Shown: positions 24,448-34,042, counted from the stretch's first letter. The stretch: 64,000 nucleotides of DNA from Aquimarina sediminis (GCF_002895435.1 NZ_POYJ01000018.1:1-64000); one strand, 5' to 3'. Made by a program: numbers and translations. Notes: generated by a model from the letters alone, not told the origin.

Positions 24448-25347
24448 ATGCAACTGTTAGTATACTATTTTGTCTATCCTATATTATGGATAATTTCAAA
24501 ATTACCTTGGCGATTATTATACCTTTTATCTACCTTTATTTATATTGTAGTCTATCATATTATTGGGTATAGAAAAAAAGTAGTTACCAAAAATTTGTCT
24601 CTAGCCTTTCCGAAAAAATCAAATAACGAAATCAACAAAATTCGTAAACAATTCTATAAACATATGTGCGATATGTTTTTAGAAATGATCAAAAGCTTAT
24701 CTATTTCTAAAGAAGAAATGACAAAGCGATTTGAAATAATTGATCCGCATACGTTTAAAGAAGTGCAATCCAAAAACAAAAGTATTATTGTACTTATGGG
24801 GCATTATGCCAGTTACGAATGGGCTATTGCCGCTCAATTTGTAATGGATTTTCCTATTGTTGGAGTCTACAAACAGATTAAAAATAAATACTTTGATCGG
24901 TTAGCACATCGTATTAGAGGTAGATTTGATACTAGGCTTATAAAACACCGCAATGTTATCAAAGAAGTTACCAGAGATAAAGTAAATGGTAAAGTATGTG
25001 CCTATGGATTATTATCAGATCAATCACCTAAGCTAAAGAATGCCTTATACTGGACAGATTTTATGGATATAAAAGTACCTGTCATTACAGGAGGCGAAGT
25101 CCTGGCAAAAAGATTAGATATGCCAGTTATGTATTTGAAAGTAGAAAAAGTAAAGCGAGGCTACTATCAAGCAAAGTTTATAAAGATAACAGATAATGCA
25201 AAAAGCTGTGGCGAGCACTATATCACAAAAACATACCTTAGTTTATTAGAAGAGCAAATTCGAAAAGCTCCTCATTATTATCTCTGGACGCATAGACGGT
25301 GGAAACATCGTAATGCCTTGAAGCCTAAAGGAGCTATCATAAACTAA
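24448..25347 (+). CDS. LpxL/HtrB-like acyltransferase, copy 1 of 3
   Basis: A 299-residue inner-membrane-anchored acyltransferase of the lipid A late-acyltransferase (LpxL/HtrB) family. An N-terminal hydrophobic anchor covers about residues 5-40. The catalytic HX4E motif is H119-E124 (MGHYASYEW), followed by GVYKQIKNKYFDRL, SDQSPKL and the C-terminal YYLWTHRRWKHR, all family signatures. It probably transfers an acyl chain to lipid A precursor or to another membrane lipid such as an aminolipid; which cannot be told from sequence. Copies 2 and 3 follow on the same strand, each with an identical 299-residue length and the same landmarks. Confidence 0.9.
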   Translation: MQLLVYYFVYPILWIISKLPWRLLYLLSTFIYIVVYHIIGYRKKVVTKNLSLAFPKKSNNEINKIRKQFYKHMCDMFLEMIKSLSISKEEMTKRFEIIDPHTFKEVQSKNKSIIVLMGHYASYEWAIAAQFVMDFPIVGVYKQIKNKYFDRLAHRIRGRFDTRLIKHRNVIKEVTRDKVNGKVCAYGLLSDQSPKLKNALYWTDFMDIKVPVITGGEVLAKRLDMPVMYLKVEKVKRGYYQAKFIKITDNAKSCGEHYITKTYLSLLEEQIRKAPHYYLWTHRRWKHRNALKPKGAIIN

Positions 25348-25480
25348 ATTTTGCAGATTATTTTCTTATACCTTGATTTTATTTCTTAACTTCTATTTAT
25401 TGAATATTTAGATTTTTTTAACATATTGCAGTTGATTTTAACAAAATACTTCTATTTTAGTACATCTAACTCCAATATAT

Positions 25481-26380
25481 ATGCAACTAATTACATATAG
25501 ATTAGTTTATCCTATTTTATGGTTTATTTCAAAACTTCCTTGGAAACTTTTTTACGCCTTTTCTACCTTTATATACTTTATCATATATTATATCATTAGA
25601 TATAGAAGGAAAACTGTAACTACAAATCTAAATATGGTTTTCCCCCATAAAACTCTTCTCGAAATAAATACAATAAGAAAGGGGTTTTATAAGCATATGT
25701 GTGATATGTTTCTCGAAATGATTAAGTCCATCTCTATTTCAAATAAGGAAATGAAATCACGCTTTGAGGTTACAAATATGGAAAAACTTCGGGAGTTGGA
25801 AGCCAAAGGAGAAAATGTAATTATATTTATGGCGCACTACGCCAGCTATGAATGGGCAAATGTAATTGATTTACAGACAGATTTTCAAGCTGTTGGTGTT
25901 TACAAACAAATCAGAAACAAGTATTTTGATAAACTAGTACATCAAATACGTGCCCGCTTTGGATCAAGAGTAATTCCAACCAAAGATGCTATGCGGATTA
26001 TTACAGAAGATCAAGCACATAAAGGGCTCTATATGTACGCCTTAGCCTCTGATCAATCTCCAAAACTCAATAAAGCAACCTATTGGACTGATTTTATGGG
26101 AGTAAAGATTCCTACTTTTATAGGAGCCGAAGTCTTATCAAAAAGGCTAGCTTTAAATGCCTATTATTTACAAGTAGAAAAAATAAAAAGAGGGTATTAT
26201 CGAGCTACATTTGTTACTATAACCGAAGACCCTAAAAACTGTGAAGATTACTCTATAATCAAAAATTACTTGCGATTATTAGAAAAACAGATTTATAAAT
26301 CCCCAGAACATTATTTATGGTCTCACAAGCGATGGAAACACCGCTATGCTTCAATTCCATATGGGGCAACAATAGATTAA
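25481..26380 (+). CDS. LpxL/HtrB-like acyltransferase, copy 2 of 3
   Basis: A 299-residue paralogue of the preceding gene, starting MQLITYRLVYPILWFISKLPW, with H119-E124 in MAHYASYEW, YKQIRNKYFDKL, SDQSPKL and YLWSHKRWKHR. The glycine before the catalytic histidine in copies 1 and 3 is alanine here, and the following domain diverges, so acyl-chain or acceptor preference may differ. The 133-base gap before it is AT-rich with a weak TATTTTAG box, so it may be transcribed separately. Conserved residues are intact and there is no sign of decay. Confidence 0.9.
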   Translation: MQLITYRLVYPILWFISKLPWKLFYAFSTFIYFIIYYIIRYRRKTVTTNLNMVFPHKTLLEINTIRKGFYKHMCDMFLEMIKSISISNKEMKSRFEVTNMEKLRELEAKGENVIIFMAHYASYEWANVIDLQTDFQAVGVYKQIRNKYFDKLVHQIRARFGSRVIPTKDAMRIITEDQAHKGLYMYALASDQSPKLNKATYWTDFMGVKIPTFIGAEVLSKRLALNAYYLQVEKIKRGYYRATFVTITEDPKNCEDYSIIKNYLRLLEKQIYKSPEHYLWSHKRWKHRYASIPYGATID

Positions 26381-26413
26381 GGCTTCAAAATGCTCAAGCC
26401 CCCTAAATAAACT

Positions 26414-26421
26414 TATCTTTG
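26414..26421 (+). promoter_or_regulatory. Promoter box of acyltransferase copy 3
   Basis: TATCTTTG matches TAnnTTTG exactly and ends 21 bases before the ATG at 26443. It overlaps an alternative in-frame start at 26419, which argues that the later ATG is the true one. Confidence 0.5.
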
Positions 26422-26442
26422 TACGTTTTTAACTACCCAACC

Positions 26443-27342
26443 ATGCAACTAATAATATACTGTTTAGTTTACCCAATAATTTTAGCAATCTCCAAACTAC
26501 CTTGGCGATTGTTTTATATGTTCTCTACCATTATCTATATCTTGATCTATTATATTATTAGATATAGAAGAAAAACAGTGATAGAAAACCTATCTTTAGT
26601 TTTTCCTGAAAAATCTAAAAAAGAGATTGATCGTATTAGCAAATCATTTTATAAACATATGTGTGATATGTTTTTAGAAATGACAAAATCGCTATCCATC
26701 TCAAGAGAAGAATTGATAAAACGCTATAAAGTAGTAAACCTTGATGAATTTCATGAATTCGAAAAAAAGAACAAAAGTATTATAACACTGATGGGGCATT
26801 ATGGCAGCTTTGAATGGTCAAATGCGGTTGACCTAGTATCCTTAAATCCATGCGTTGGGATTTACAAACAAATAGAGAACAAATACTTTGATCGATTAGC
26901 ACATCGTATTAGGGGGCGATTTAATTCCAGGCTTATCCCTAGCCATAAAGTAGCCAGACAAATCATTAAAGATAAGCAAGAAGGAATCGTATGTGGGTAT
27001 GGTATGATTTCTGACCAATCACCTAAAATTAGTAATGCAAAATATTGGACTGATTTTATGGGAGTAAAAGTTCCTATATTTTTAGGAGGTGAATTTTTAG
27101 CACAGCGACTTGATGTCATCGTATTGTACTTACATGTAGAAAAAGTAAAAAGAGGCCATTATGAAGTGAAATTTATTCCTATCTCAGAAAATAGCAAAGA
27201 AGAAGAAAAATACTACATCATTAAAAAATATCTAGAATTACTTGAAAACCAAATACGTCAAAAACCTGAATACTATCTATGGACTCACAAACGATGGAAA
27301 CATAGAAATGCCCAAATACCTGAAGGAGCTACCGTTGATTAA
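26443..27342 (+). CDS. LpxL/HtrB-like acyltransferase, copy 3 of 3
   Basis: With the start at 26443 the protein is 299 residues, the same as copies 1 and 2, and begins MQLIIYCLVYPIILAISKLPW. The catalytic motif is MGHYGSFEW with His and Glu in HX4E spacing; the YKQIENKYFDRL, SDQSPKI and YYLWTHKRWKHR motifs follow. Overall it looks closer to copy 1 than to copy 2 (for example HRIRGRF in copies 1 and 3 versus HQIRARF in copy 2). A frame from 26419 would add eight residues before the common N-terminus and would start within the promoter box. Confidence 0.9.
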   Translation: MQLIIYCLVYPIILAISKLPWRLFYMFSTIIYILIYYIIRYRRKTVIENLSLVFPEKSKKEIDRISKSFYKHMCDMFLEMTKSLSISREELIKRYKVVNLDEFHEFEKKNKSIITLMGHYGSFEWSNAVDLVSLNPCVGIYKQIENKYFDRLAHRIRGRFNSRLIPSHKVARQIIKDKQEGIVCGYGMISDQSPKISNAKYWTDFMGVKVPIFLGGEFLAQRLDVIVLYLHVEKVKRGHYEVKFIPISENSKEEEKYYIIKKYLELLENQIRQKPEYYLWTHKRWKHRNAQIPEGATVD

Positions 27343-27517
27343 CTGTTAAATATTTAAAATTACAGTAAGCAATCAAAATCCAACAAACTTATAAGTTTTG
27401 TCTGCCGAAATAAAGTTTTTTCACGGAATCCAGTATATTATAAAATTATCAAATGCAGTACCTTGCTATAGATTTAAATAAAAAGATTAGCTTATAGCTT
27501 ACTGATAAAATATACAA

Positions 27518-28624
27518 ATGGAAGGGTTTTTATTTTTAGGATTTTTTGGGCTTCCTGCCCTTATTGTTTCTATTGATTTTATAAAATTTATTGGCACAGG
27601 AAAAAGACTACCATACAAAGGACTTATACGTGTTATAGATATTATTGTTATTATTGGATTGCCCTTCTTATACCTAAGCCTTATTGATACAAATACAAAC
27701 GATTGTTGCACTGATAGCGCAACATTTTCTCCAGATCATAAACTTACAGTATACTCATTAATCATATTATGTGCTTTAGCTTATCTATATTCTACTTACA
27801 AAAAAACTATCGTAAGTCCGATAATAGAAATATTGATAAACTCATTTCTATTAGCAGGAATTGTTCTTAACATTTTTATAGCAATACAAATAAACGATCC
27901 CACTTGGCTATTAGGGAATTTGCCTATAATACTATTGTTCTTACTAGAGCTTATCAAGAATCATAAACAGTTTTTAGCATATTCGGAGCACATAGACAAG
28001 CAACAAAATACAGTTATCAAAAAATGGTCTTGGAAAATCCTAAGTATGAAAAGTTTTTTTAAGATTCCTATTCTATTAATACTCTGTATCCCAATCTTGA
28101 CTATTATCACGGCATTTTTATTGCTTTTTGGGCAAAAACCAGATTCTATCGTCAGCGCTTTTACAGATACCTATAAACATGGATTCTCTCAGCTAGACCA
28201 TATGTGTTATAATGTAGAATGTGGTGGTCACTTTTTATGTTCAGTAGCTGCCAAAGGTCATGAAAACATAGTAAAGCCAACTCGTTTGGGAGAAAGAAGA
28301 GGAAAGCCTATTTTATGCAATAGACAATTGCTTATTTCTAATGCCTTTGAAGAACTCGTAGAACAAAGACTTCCTAAGGTACATAAAGTAATCAGACATA
28401 ACTACAACAAAGTTGGCAATCTCATACATAAGCATTACCATATTTTTAATAATAAAACAATATCAGATCTGACCTATGTAATCATGAAACCCTTAGAATG
28501 GTGTTTTTTGATAACCTTGTATACTTTTGATAAAAACCCTGAAAATAGAATTGCTAAACAATATTTGAATCCGGAACACCGAAAACACATCAATGCTGTT
28601 TTTACTCAAAAATCACAGGAGTAA
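27518..28624 (+). CDS. Multi-pass membrane protein, DUF6688-like
   Basis: A 368-residue protein with six or so membrane helices in the first 215 residues and a hydrophilic C-terminal domain. That domain contains the cysteine/histidine-rich block DHMCYNVECGGHFLCSVAAK and then KPTRLGERRGKPILCNRQLL. The pattern corresponds to what I remember of DUF6688; I am only moderately sure of the name. The clustered Cys/His could bind metal. It is followed after 4 bases by a second small membrane protein, with which it probably forms an operon. Confidence 0.7.
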   Translation: MEGFLFLGFFGLPALIVSIDFIKFIGTGKRLPYKGLIRVIDIIVIIGLPFLYLSLIDTNTNDCCTDSATFSPDHKLTVYSLIILCALAYLYSTYKKTIVSPIIEILINSFLLAGIVLNIFIAIQINDPTWLLGNLPIILLFLLELIKNHKQFLAYSEHIDKQQNTVIKKWSWKILSMKSFFKIPILLILCIPILTIITAFLLLFGQKPDSIVSAFTDTYKHGFSQLDHMCYNVECGGHFLCSVAAKGHENIVKPTRLGERRGKPILCNRQLLISNAFEELVEQRLPKVHKVIRHNYNKVGNLIHKHYHIFNNKTISDLTYVIMKPLEWCFLITLYTFDKNPENRIAKQYLNPEHRKHINAVFTQKSQE

Positions 28625-28628
28625 TACT

Positions 28629-29126
28629 ATGTCTAAAAAATTGATTATCATTTTAGTTACAACAACAAGTATACTTGGACTTTTTTGGTTTCTAATTGCT
28701 AAACCATTTATCCATGGATTAAAAAATAATACCGATCATAGTAAATTACTTTTCTACTTTGAAAACATTGAACACCCTTCCGAAACAAAACAAGTATACT
28801 ATACTGATTTTTTCGGAAACTCTTCTGGCTCAAGTAATCATTGTGGACATGTTTTTTTGGAAATAAGAAGATATCCTCAAGGAAGCGAAACTATTATAAA
28901 AAATTATTACGACAAAGAGTATCCGGATATTAAACTAGGTTTTGTTACTTCAATAAAACAATGTTGTCCGATAGAAGATAAATATTATGTCTTTTGTGAT
29001 TATGTAGGCACTGTAACAAGTGAACAACCATTTTTCACTATAAAAAACTGGTCTAATAGGCTTCCTGTCTACACTTTATCATATAGTGATACTGGCAAAC
29101 ACCAAGCTGATAAACGATGCCATTGA
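28629..29126 (+). CDS. Small membrane-anchored protein of unknown function
   Basis: A 165-residue protein starting at the ATG 4 bases after the preceding stop (MSKKLIIILVTTTSILGLFWFLI), which supplies a single N-terminal membrane anchor or uncleaved signal. The rest is a compact soluble domain with SNHCGHVFLEIRR and a KQCCPIEDKYYVFCDY stretch. Its cysteines (three within 13 residues) could form disulfides or bind metal. I do not recognise the family. The tight spacing to the DUF6688-like gene suggests that the two products act together. Confidence 0.65.
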   Translation: MSKKLIIILVTTTSILGLFWFLIAKPFIHGLKNNTDHSKLLFYFENIEHPSETKQVYYTDFFGNSSGSSNHCGHVFLEIRRYPQGSETIIKNYYDKEYPDIKLGFVTSIKQCCPIEDKYYVFCDYVGTVTSEQPFFTIKNWSNRLPVYTLSYSDTGKHQADKRCH

Positions 29127-29136
29127 ATTTTAGTTT

Positions 29137-29172
29137 TTACTATAAAAGGAAAGATCTTTCCTTTTATAGTAA
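29137..29172. terminator. 36-bp perfect palindrome acting as bidirectional terminator
   Basis: Arms of 18 bases are perfectly self-complementary with no spacer (centre AAAGATCTTT). It lies between the stop codons of the convergent membrane-protein and glmM genes. In RNA the centre would open into a small loop, giving a long hairpin flanked by short U/A runs. Confidence 0.75.
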
Positions 29173-29191
29173 TTAAACTAAATACATGGGG

Positions 29192-30580
29192 TTAAATCCC
29201 AGCTATTTCTTTTAAAGAAGCAATCGTATCTTCTGCTAGTTGATTTGCTTTATCCTGCCCCAATGCTTCGGTATAGATACGTATGATTGGTTCTGTATTA
29301 CTTTTACGTAAGTGTACCCAACAATCTGCAAAATCTACTTTTACCCCATCTACAGTTGACACCTCTTCAGAGGCATGTTTTTTATGAAATCCATTCAAAA
29401 TAGCATCAACATCCAAACCAGGAGTTAACTGTATTTTATTTTTACTCATATAATAAGAGGGATAGCTTCTACGAAGTTCACTAACACTACATTTTTTCTC
29501 TGCCAAATGGGTAAGAAACAAAGCTACTCCCACCAAAGAATCTCTTCCATAATGTGATTCTGGGTATATTATACCTCCATTTCCTTCTCCTCCTATTACC
29601 GCTTTGTTTTTTTTCATTAACTCTACTACATTAACTTCGCCTACGGCACTTGCCTGGTATGCGCCATTATGCTTTTCTGTTACGTCTCTTAATGCTCTAC
29701 TAGAAGACAAATTAGAAACAGTATTTCCAGGGGTTTTACCTAGCACAAAATCTGCGCAAGCCACCAATGTATATTCTTCTCCAAACATCTCTCCATCTTC
29801 ACTCATAAAAGCCAAACGATCAACATCAGGATCTACAACTATCCCTAGGTCTGCTTTTTCTTTTACCACCAATTCAGAAAGATCAGCTAAATGTTCCTTT
29901 AAAGGTTCTGGGTTATGAGGAAAGTGCCCATTAGGTTCACAATACAATTCGACAACCTCAACTCCCATCTTTTTAAGTAAACCAGGGATAGCAATTCCTC
30001 CTGTAGAATTAACCGCATCCACTACAACCTTAAAGTTTGATTTTTTCACAAGTTCAGCATCTACCAAAGAAAGATTCAAAACCTCCTCTATATGTATATC
30101 TATATATGTATTATTTACGGTTATACTTCCCAAATCATCGACCTCTGCAAAAGTATATTTATCATTTTCTGCAATGTCTAAAATTTTTTTACCATTCTCT
30201 GAGTTCAAAAATTCTCCTTTATGATTAAGAAGTTTTAAGGCATTCCATTGTTTAGGATTATGACTTGCCGTTAGGATTATCCCTCCATCTGCCTTTTCTA
30301 TAGGTACCGCCACCTCTACAGTTGGTGTTGTAGAAAGCCCTAAATCAATCACATGTATTCCTAACCCTACTAAACTATTCATTACTAATTGTTGAATCAT
30401 TGCACCAGAAATACGAGCATCACGACCTACTACAACAGTAGGGTGCTCTATATTCGTTTCATTCTTTAACCAGCTTCCGTATGCAGATGCAAATTTTACT
30501 GCATCTACTGGCGTAAGATTATCGCCAACAGTTCCTCCAATTGTACCTCTAATTCCCGAAATTGATTTTATTAATGTCAT
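29192..30580 (-). CDS. glmM: Phosphoglucosamine mutase
   Basis: A 462-residue alpha-D-phosphohexomutase converting glucosamine-6-phosphate to glucosamine-1-phosphate, the step that feeds UDP-GlcNAc for peptidoglycan and lipid A. Phosphoserine S106 lies in LTASHNPKQWNALK, the metal-binding loop is DPDVDRLAF, the sugar loop is GGEGNGG and the phosphate-binding loop is RKSNTEPIIRIYTEA. I start at 30580 (MTLIKSISGIRGTIGG) rather than 30610, because a good promoter lies just upstream of the family-typical N-terminus. Phosphomannomutase activity cannot be excluded. Confidence 0.92.
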   Translation of the reverse strand: MTLIKSISGIRGTIGGTVGDNLTPVDAVKFASAYGSWLKNETNIEHPTVVVGRDARISGAMIQQLVMNSLVGLGIHVIDLGLSTTPTVEVAVPIEKADGGIILTASHNPKQWNALKLLNHKGEFLNSENGKKILDIAENDKYTFAEVDDLGSITVNNTYIDIHIEEVLNLSLVDAELVKKSNFKVVVDAVNSTGGIAIPGLLKKMGVEVVELYCEPNGHFPHNPEPLKEHLADLSELVVKEKADLGIVVDPDVDRLAFMSEDGEMFGEEYTLVACADFVLGKTPGNTVSNLSSSRALRDVTEKHNGAYQASAVGEVNVVELMKKNKAVIGGEGNGGIIYPESHYGRDSLVGVALFLTHLAEKKCSVSELRRSYPSYYMSKNKIQLTPGLDVDAILNGFHKKHASEEVSTVDGVKVDFADCWVHLRKSNTEPIIRIYTEALGQDKANQLAEDTIASLKEIAGI

Positions 30581-30607
30581 ATATATTGATTGATTTTGTA
30601 TTTCAAA

Positions 30608-30637
30608 CAAATGTACAAGTTTATGACAAACGGCAAC
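30608..30637 (-). promoter_or_regulatory. glmM promoter
   Basis: Minus strand: TACATTTG (30615-30608) matches TAnnTTTG exactly and GTTG (30637-30634) lies 18 bases upstream. The box is 27 bases before the start codon at 30580. One of the two best two-box matches in the window. Confidence 0.6.
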
Positions 30638-30723
30638 AATTTAATAGGTTACAAATTTGTAAATACATTTTTTTAAAATTCCCAGAAAATTAGAAACAAC
30701 ACACAAATTTATCCAGAATTGAA

Positions 30724-31584
30724 TTACAAAATCGGATTTTTAACCGTTTCAATACACCCTCTATCAGCCATCGTTACATAAAAAACTGAAAAATCGTTAC
30801 TGAAGGTAATATTAGTAGGCTTTTTACCTTGAAGTTTTACTTCTTCAAGAAGCTCTCCTCTTGGTGACAATACCACAACTGTACCTTTATCATACCTACA
30901 CACGTACAGATTTCCTTGGCGATCACATCGCATTCCATCAAGTCCAAAATCTTTAAAAGAATATAATAATTTCTTATTTACTATCGAGTCATCATTTTGT
31001 ATGTCATATACCCATATTTTTTGTTGAACAGATTCATTTACATACAACTTTTTACCATCAGGACTTACCTCTATCCCATTTGTGGTACCCATATTAGCTT
31101 CTAATCTTTCAAATCTTTTATCTATATCTATTTTCCATATATTACCTGTCCCCTTTTTCCAATTTGGATCACTTGCATAAATAACACCTGAAGGGGATAT
31201 TGTAATATCATTAGGTTGATTTGCCTCTGGAAGATGCGCAAAAACTGAAATGTTTTGAGTGTTCATATCGACTGCCAAAACATTATGGTTTGTGTAATCT
31301 GCTATATACATCTTATTTTGTTTACCAAACCTAATACCATTACCTATACTACCATCAGGAAGCTCTATAAACAATGAGGATTGACCTTCAGGAGTCACTT
31401 TACCAATGGTACCTTCTTTTTGATAATTAACCGCATAAATATTCCCTACACTATCTGTAGCAGGTCCTTCGACACCACTAGTAAATGAATTTGGAGTCGT
31501 AAAATCCTCACTTTTAACTCCTCTATTACATGATACTAACAAAACAATAGCGATAAAATAACAAAAACCCAAAGTATATTTCAT
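30724..31584 (-). CDS. SMP-30/gluconolactonase-like lipoprotein
   Basis: A 286-residue lipoprotein (VLLVSCNRG lipobox) with a six-bladed propeller pattern: GVEGPATDSVGNIYAVNY, GIRFGKQNKMYIADYTNHN, NDITISPSGVIYASDPNW and NGIEVSPDGKKLYVNES, then DGMRCDRQGNLYVCRY. This is the SMP-30/gluconolactonase/LRE fold. The Glu, Asn and Asp metal ligands of true lactonases appear conserved (EGPA, TNGIEVSPDG, LDGMRCD), so a metal-dependent sugar-lactone hydrolase in the periplasm is plausible. It is divergent from the acpH-ggt-alkD genes, with 140 bases between starts. Substrate unknown. Confidence 0.85.
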   Translation of the reverse strand: MKYTLGFCYFIAIVLLVSCNRGVKSEDFTTPNSFTSGVEGPATDSVGNIYAVNYQKEGTIGKVTPEGQSSLFIELPDGSIGNGIRFGKQNKMYIADYTNHNVLAVDMNTQNISVFAHLPEANQPNDITISPSGVIYASDPNWKKGTGNIWKIDIDKRFERLEANMGTTNGIEVSPDGKKLYVNESVQQKIWVYDIQNDDSIVNKKLLYSFKDFGLDGMRCDRQGNLYVCRYDKGTVVVLSPRGELLEEVKLQGKKPTNITFSNDFSVFYVTMADRGCIETVKNPIL

Positions 31585-31724
31585 AATTCAATTTTTCAAT
31601 TAGTATCTCTAAAAATAATTTATTACCGCAGATAATCTTTCTTTTTTTTACGAGCGGTATAATTTATCATACAAACGACACTAAATTATAGATATTAGTT
31701 TTTAAAAAGTCGTATTTTAACCCA

Positions 31725-32309
31725 ATGAATTTTCTAGCTCATATATACCTTTCTGGAGAAGATCCAGAACTTAAAATAGGTAATTTCATTGCCGATTCTG
31801 TTAAAGGAAAAAAGTATTTACAATATCCACAACGCATACAACAAGGTATAACCTTGCACCGCAAAATCGACTCTTACACAGATACTCATGATACTGTAAA
31901 AAAAAGTGTGTCACGATTATTTCCAAAATACAGGCATTATAGTACTGTAATTGTAGATATATTATATGACCACTTTTTGGCTGCAAACTGGTCAGAGTAT
32001 TCTGAAATACCATTAGAAAAATATGTAGCAGAATTTTATGAATTATTACAGGAATATCATGAGATTTTACCAAAGCAAATTCAAAATTTTGCACCATATA
32101 TGATTAAGGATAACTGGTTACTTAGTTATGCGTCTATTCAGGGAATAGGTACAGTCTTACATCAAATGAATCAAAGGACAAAGAACAGGTCTAAGATGAA
32201 TTTTGCCGTCATCGAACTTGAGCAATATTACTCTGAGTTTGATAAAGAATTTCGCTCATTTTTTGAAGAACTAGAACTATATACTAAAAATGAAATAAGA
32301 TCACTATGA
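31725..32309 (+). CDS. acpH: Acyl-carrier-protein phosphodiesterase
   Basis: A 194-residue protein of the AcpH (DUF479) family, which removes the 4'-phosphopantetheine group from holo-ACP. Family landmarks are the N-terminal MNFLAHIYLS, GNFIADSVKG, GITLHRKIDSYTD and VDILYDHFLA with its metal-ligand HD-like arrangement. Length is normal (about 195). Its stop overlaps the start of the ggt gene in an ATGA junction, so the two are translationally coupled, though no metabolic link between them is obvious. Confidence 0.88.
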   Translation: MNFLAHIYLSGEDPELKIGNFIADSVKGKKYLQYPQRIQQGITLHRKIDSYTDTHDTVKKSVSRLFPKYRHYSTVIVDILYDHFLAANWSEYSEIPLEKYVAEFYELLQEYHEILPKQIQNFAPYMIKDNWLLSYASIQGIGTVLHQMNQRTKNRSKMNFAVIELEQYYSEFDKEFRSFFEELELYTKNEIRSL

Positions 32310-34033
32310 AAAAAAACTCCATCAAACACTTATTTTACATCACGTTACTTGTATTAAGTTTTTCTTGTAAAACAAATACCGAACCTAGAGTTGAAATAAA
32401 ACAAAAAGCAGAACCTGTTTTTGGTCTAATATCTGAAAAAGCCATGGTAGTATCTGCCAGAGAAGAAGCTTCTAAGATTGGTGTGGATATTATGAAAAAA
32501 GGGGGTAATGCATTTGATGCTATGGTAGGTACAGAAATGGCTCTTGCTGTAGCCTATCCTTTTGCCGGGAGCATGGGTGGCGGTGGTTTTATGGTATACC
32601 GTAAAGCTAATGGAGAAACGGGAGCACTTGACTACAGGGAGAAAGCACCTTTGGCAGCTACCAAAGATATGTATCTAGATAAAAATGGTGATGCTATACC
32701 AGAAAAAAGCCAACTTGGAGCCTTGGCTATAGGCGTACCAGGTACTGTCGCCGGTATTTTTGCAGTACATGAAAAATTTGGATCACTACCAATAGAAGAA
32801 ATCCTAAGACCTGTAGTAGCTTTAGCTAATCGAGGATTTATAGTTACTGAAAAGCAAAAAAAACGTTTTGATAATTACAATGAGCTTTTTTATAAAGTAA
32901 ATCAAGACACTATCCTTTTTGCAAAACAGCATAAAGCCGGAGACACTATTAAAAACACCAAACTAGCACAAACATTAGAACGTATAATTAAAAATGGTGC
33001 TGCCGAGTTCTATAAAGGAGAAACTGGAAAAAAACTTGTAGATCGAATCCAATCCAAAGGAGGTATTATTACCATGGAGGACCTATCAAAATACGAAGTA
33101 AAATGGCGTAAACCTGTTCGTTTCGAATATAAAGGGTTATCTATCATCTCTATGTCACCACCTTCTAGTGGAGGTGTATGTTTAGCACAGATCATGAAAA
33201 TGATCGAACCCTATGAATTAGACAAGTATGGACATAATTCAGTAAAGACTATTCAGGTTATTACTGAAGCAGAAAGAAGAGCATATGCCGATCGAGGTTT
33301 TTATCTAGGCGATCCTGATTTTGTAAAGATTCCTATCGACACACTTATTGGAAAAGAATACCTATCCTCTAGAATGGAAGATTTTAGTTTTGATAAAGCT
33401 ACTCGATCCTCTGATATTAATTGTGGGATCGTTCCTGGTTATGAAAGTGATGAAACTACCCACTACTCTATTGTGGATTCTTTTGGAAATGCAATTTCTG
33501 TAACTATTACTCTTAATGGTGCATATGGGTCAAAGCTATACGTACCAGAAATAGGGACTTTTCTTAACAATGAAATGGACGATTTTAGTGCTAAACCAGG
33601 CGTTCCCAATATGTTTGGTCTAATCGGGGCTGAAGCAAATGCTATTGCACCAGAAAAAAGAATGCTCAGTTCTATGACCCCTACTATTGTAGAAAAAGAT
33701 GGAAAACTGTGGATGTCTGTTGGTACTCCTGGAGGGTCAACGATCATAACCTCTGTATTACAGACTATCTTAAATGTAAAAGAATTTGGAATGACAATGC
33801 AAGATGCAGTAAATGCCCCCCGTTTTCATCATCAATGGTTACCTGATGTAGTCGTTTTTGAGCCAGAATCTTTTGATGTAGATGTATTAGATAGTTTAAA
33901 ACAAAAGGGATATCATATCAATCAGGAAAAATCCAAAATCATAGGAAAAGTTGATGGTATTCTTGTGCTTCCGGATGGTACATTAGAAGGAGGAGCTGAT
34001 AAAAGAGGTGATGATACTGCAGTTGGTTTTTAA
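32306..34033 (+). CDS. ggt: Gamma-glutamyltransferase (exported lipoprotein precursor)
   Basis: A 575-residue Ntn-hydrolase that cleaves the gamma-glutamyl bond of glutathione and related peptides. The lipobox LSFSC places it in the periplasm or on the outer membrane. The precursor should self-cleave before T384 (DETTHYSIVD), the nucleophile of the small subunit. Other landmarks are the conserved FAGSMGGGGFM, MSPPSSGGV, MLSSMTPTIV and the substrate-loop GTPGGSTI. It lies in a run with acpH (4-base overlap) and an AlkD-like gene 9 bases downstream. Confidence 0.93.
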   Translation: MKKNSIKHLFYITLLVLSFSCKTNTEPRVEIKQKAEPVFGLISEKAMVVSAREEASKIGVDIMKKGGNAFDAMVGTEMALAVAYPFAGSMGGGGFMVYRKANGETGALDYREKAPLAATKDMYLDKNGDAIPEKSQLGALAIGVPGTVAGIFAVHEKFGSLPIEEILRPVVALANRGFIVTEKQKKRFDNYNELFYKVNQDTILFAKQHKAGDTIKNTKLAQTLERIIKNGAAEFYKGETGKKLVDRIQSKGGIITMEDLSKYEVKWRKPVRFEYKGLSIISMSPPSSGGVCLAQIMKMIEPYELDKYGHNSVKTIQVITEAERRAYADRGFYLGDPDFVKIPIDTLIGKEYLSSRMEDFSFDKATRSSDINCGIVPGYESDETTHYSIVDSFGNAISVTITLNGAYGSKLYVPEIGTFLNNEMDDFSAKPGVPNMFGLIGAEANAIAPEKRMLSSMTPTIVEKDGKLWMSVGTPGGSTIITSVLQTILNVKEFGMTMQDAVNAPRFHHQWLPDVVVFEPESFDVDVLDSLKQKGYHINQEKSKIIGKVDGILVLPDGTLEGGADKRGDDTAVGF

Positions 34034-34042
34034 TTTTAAAAT

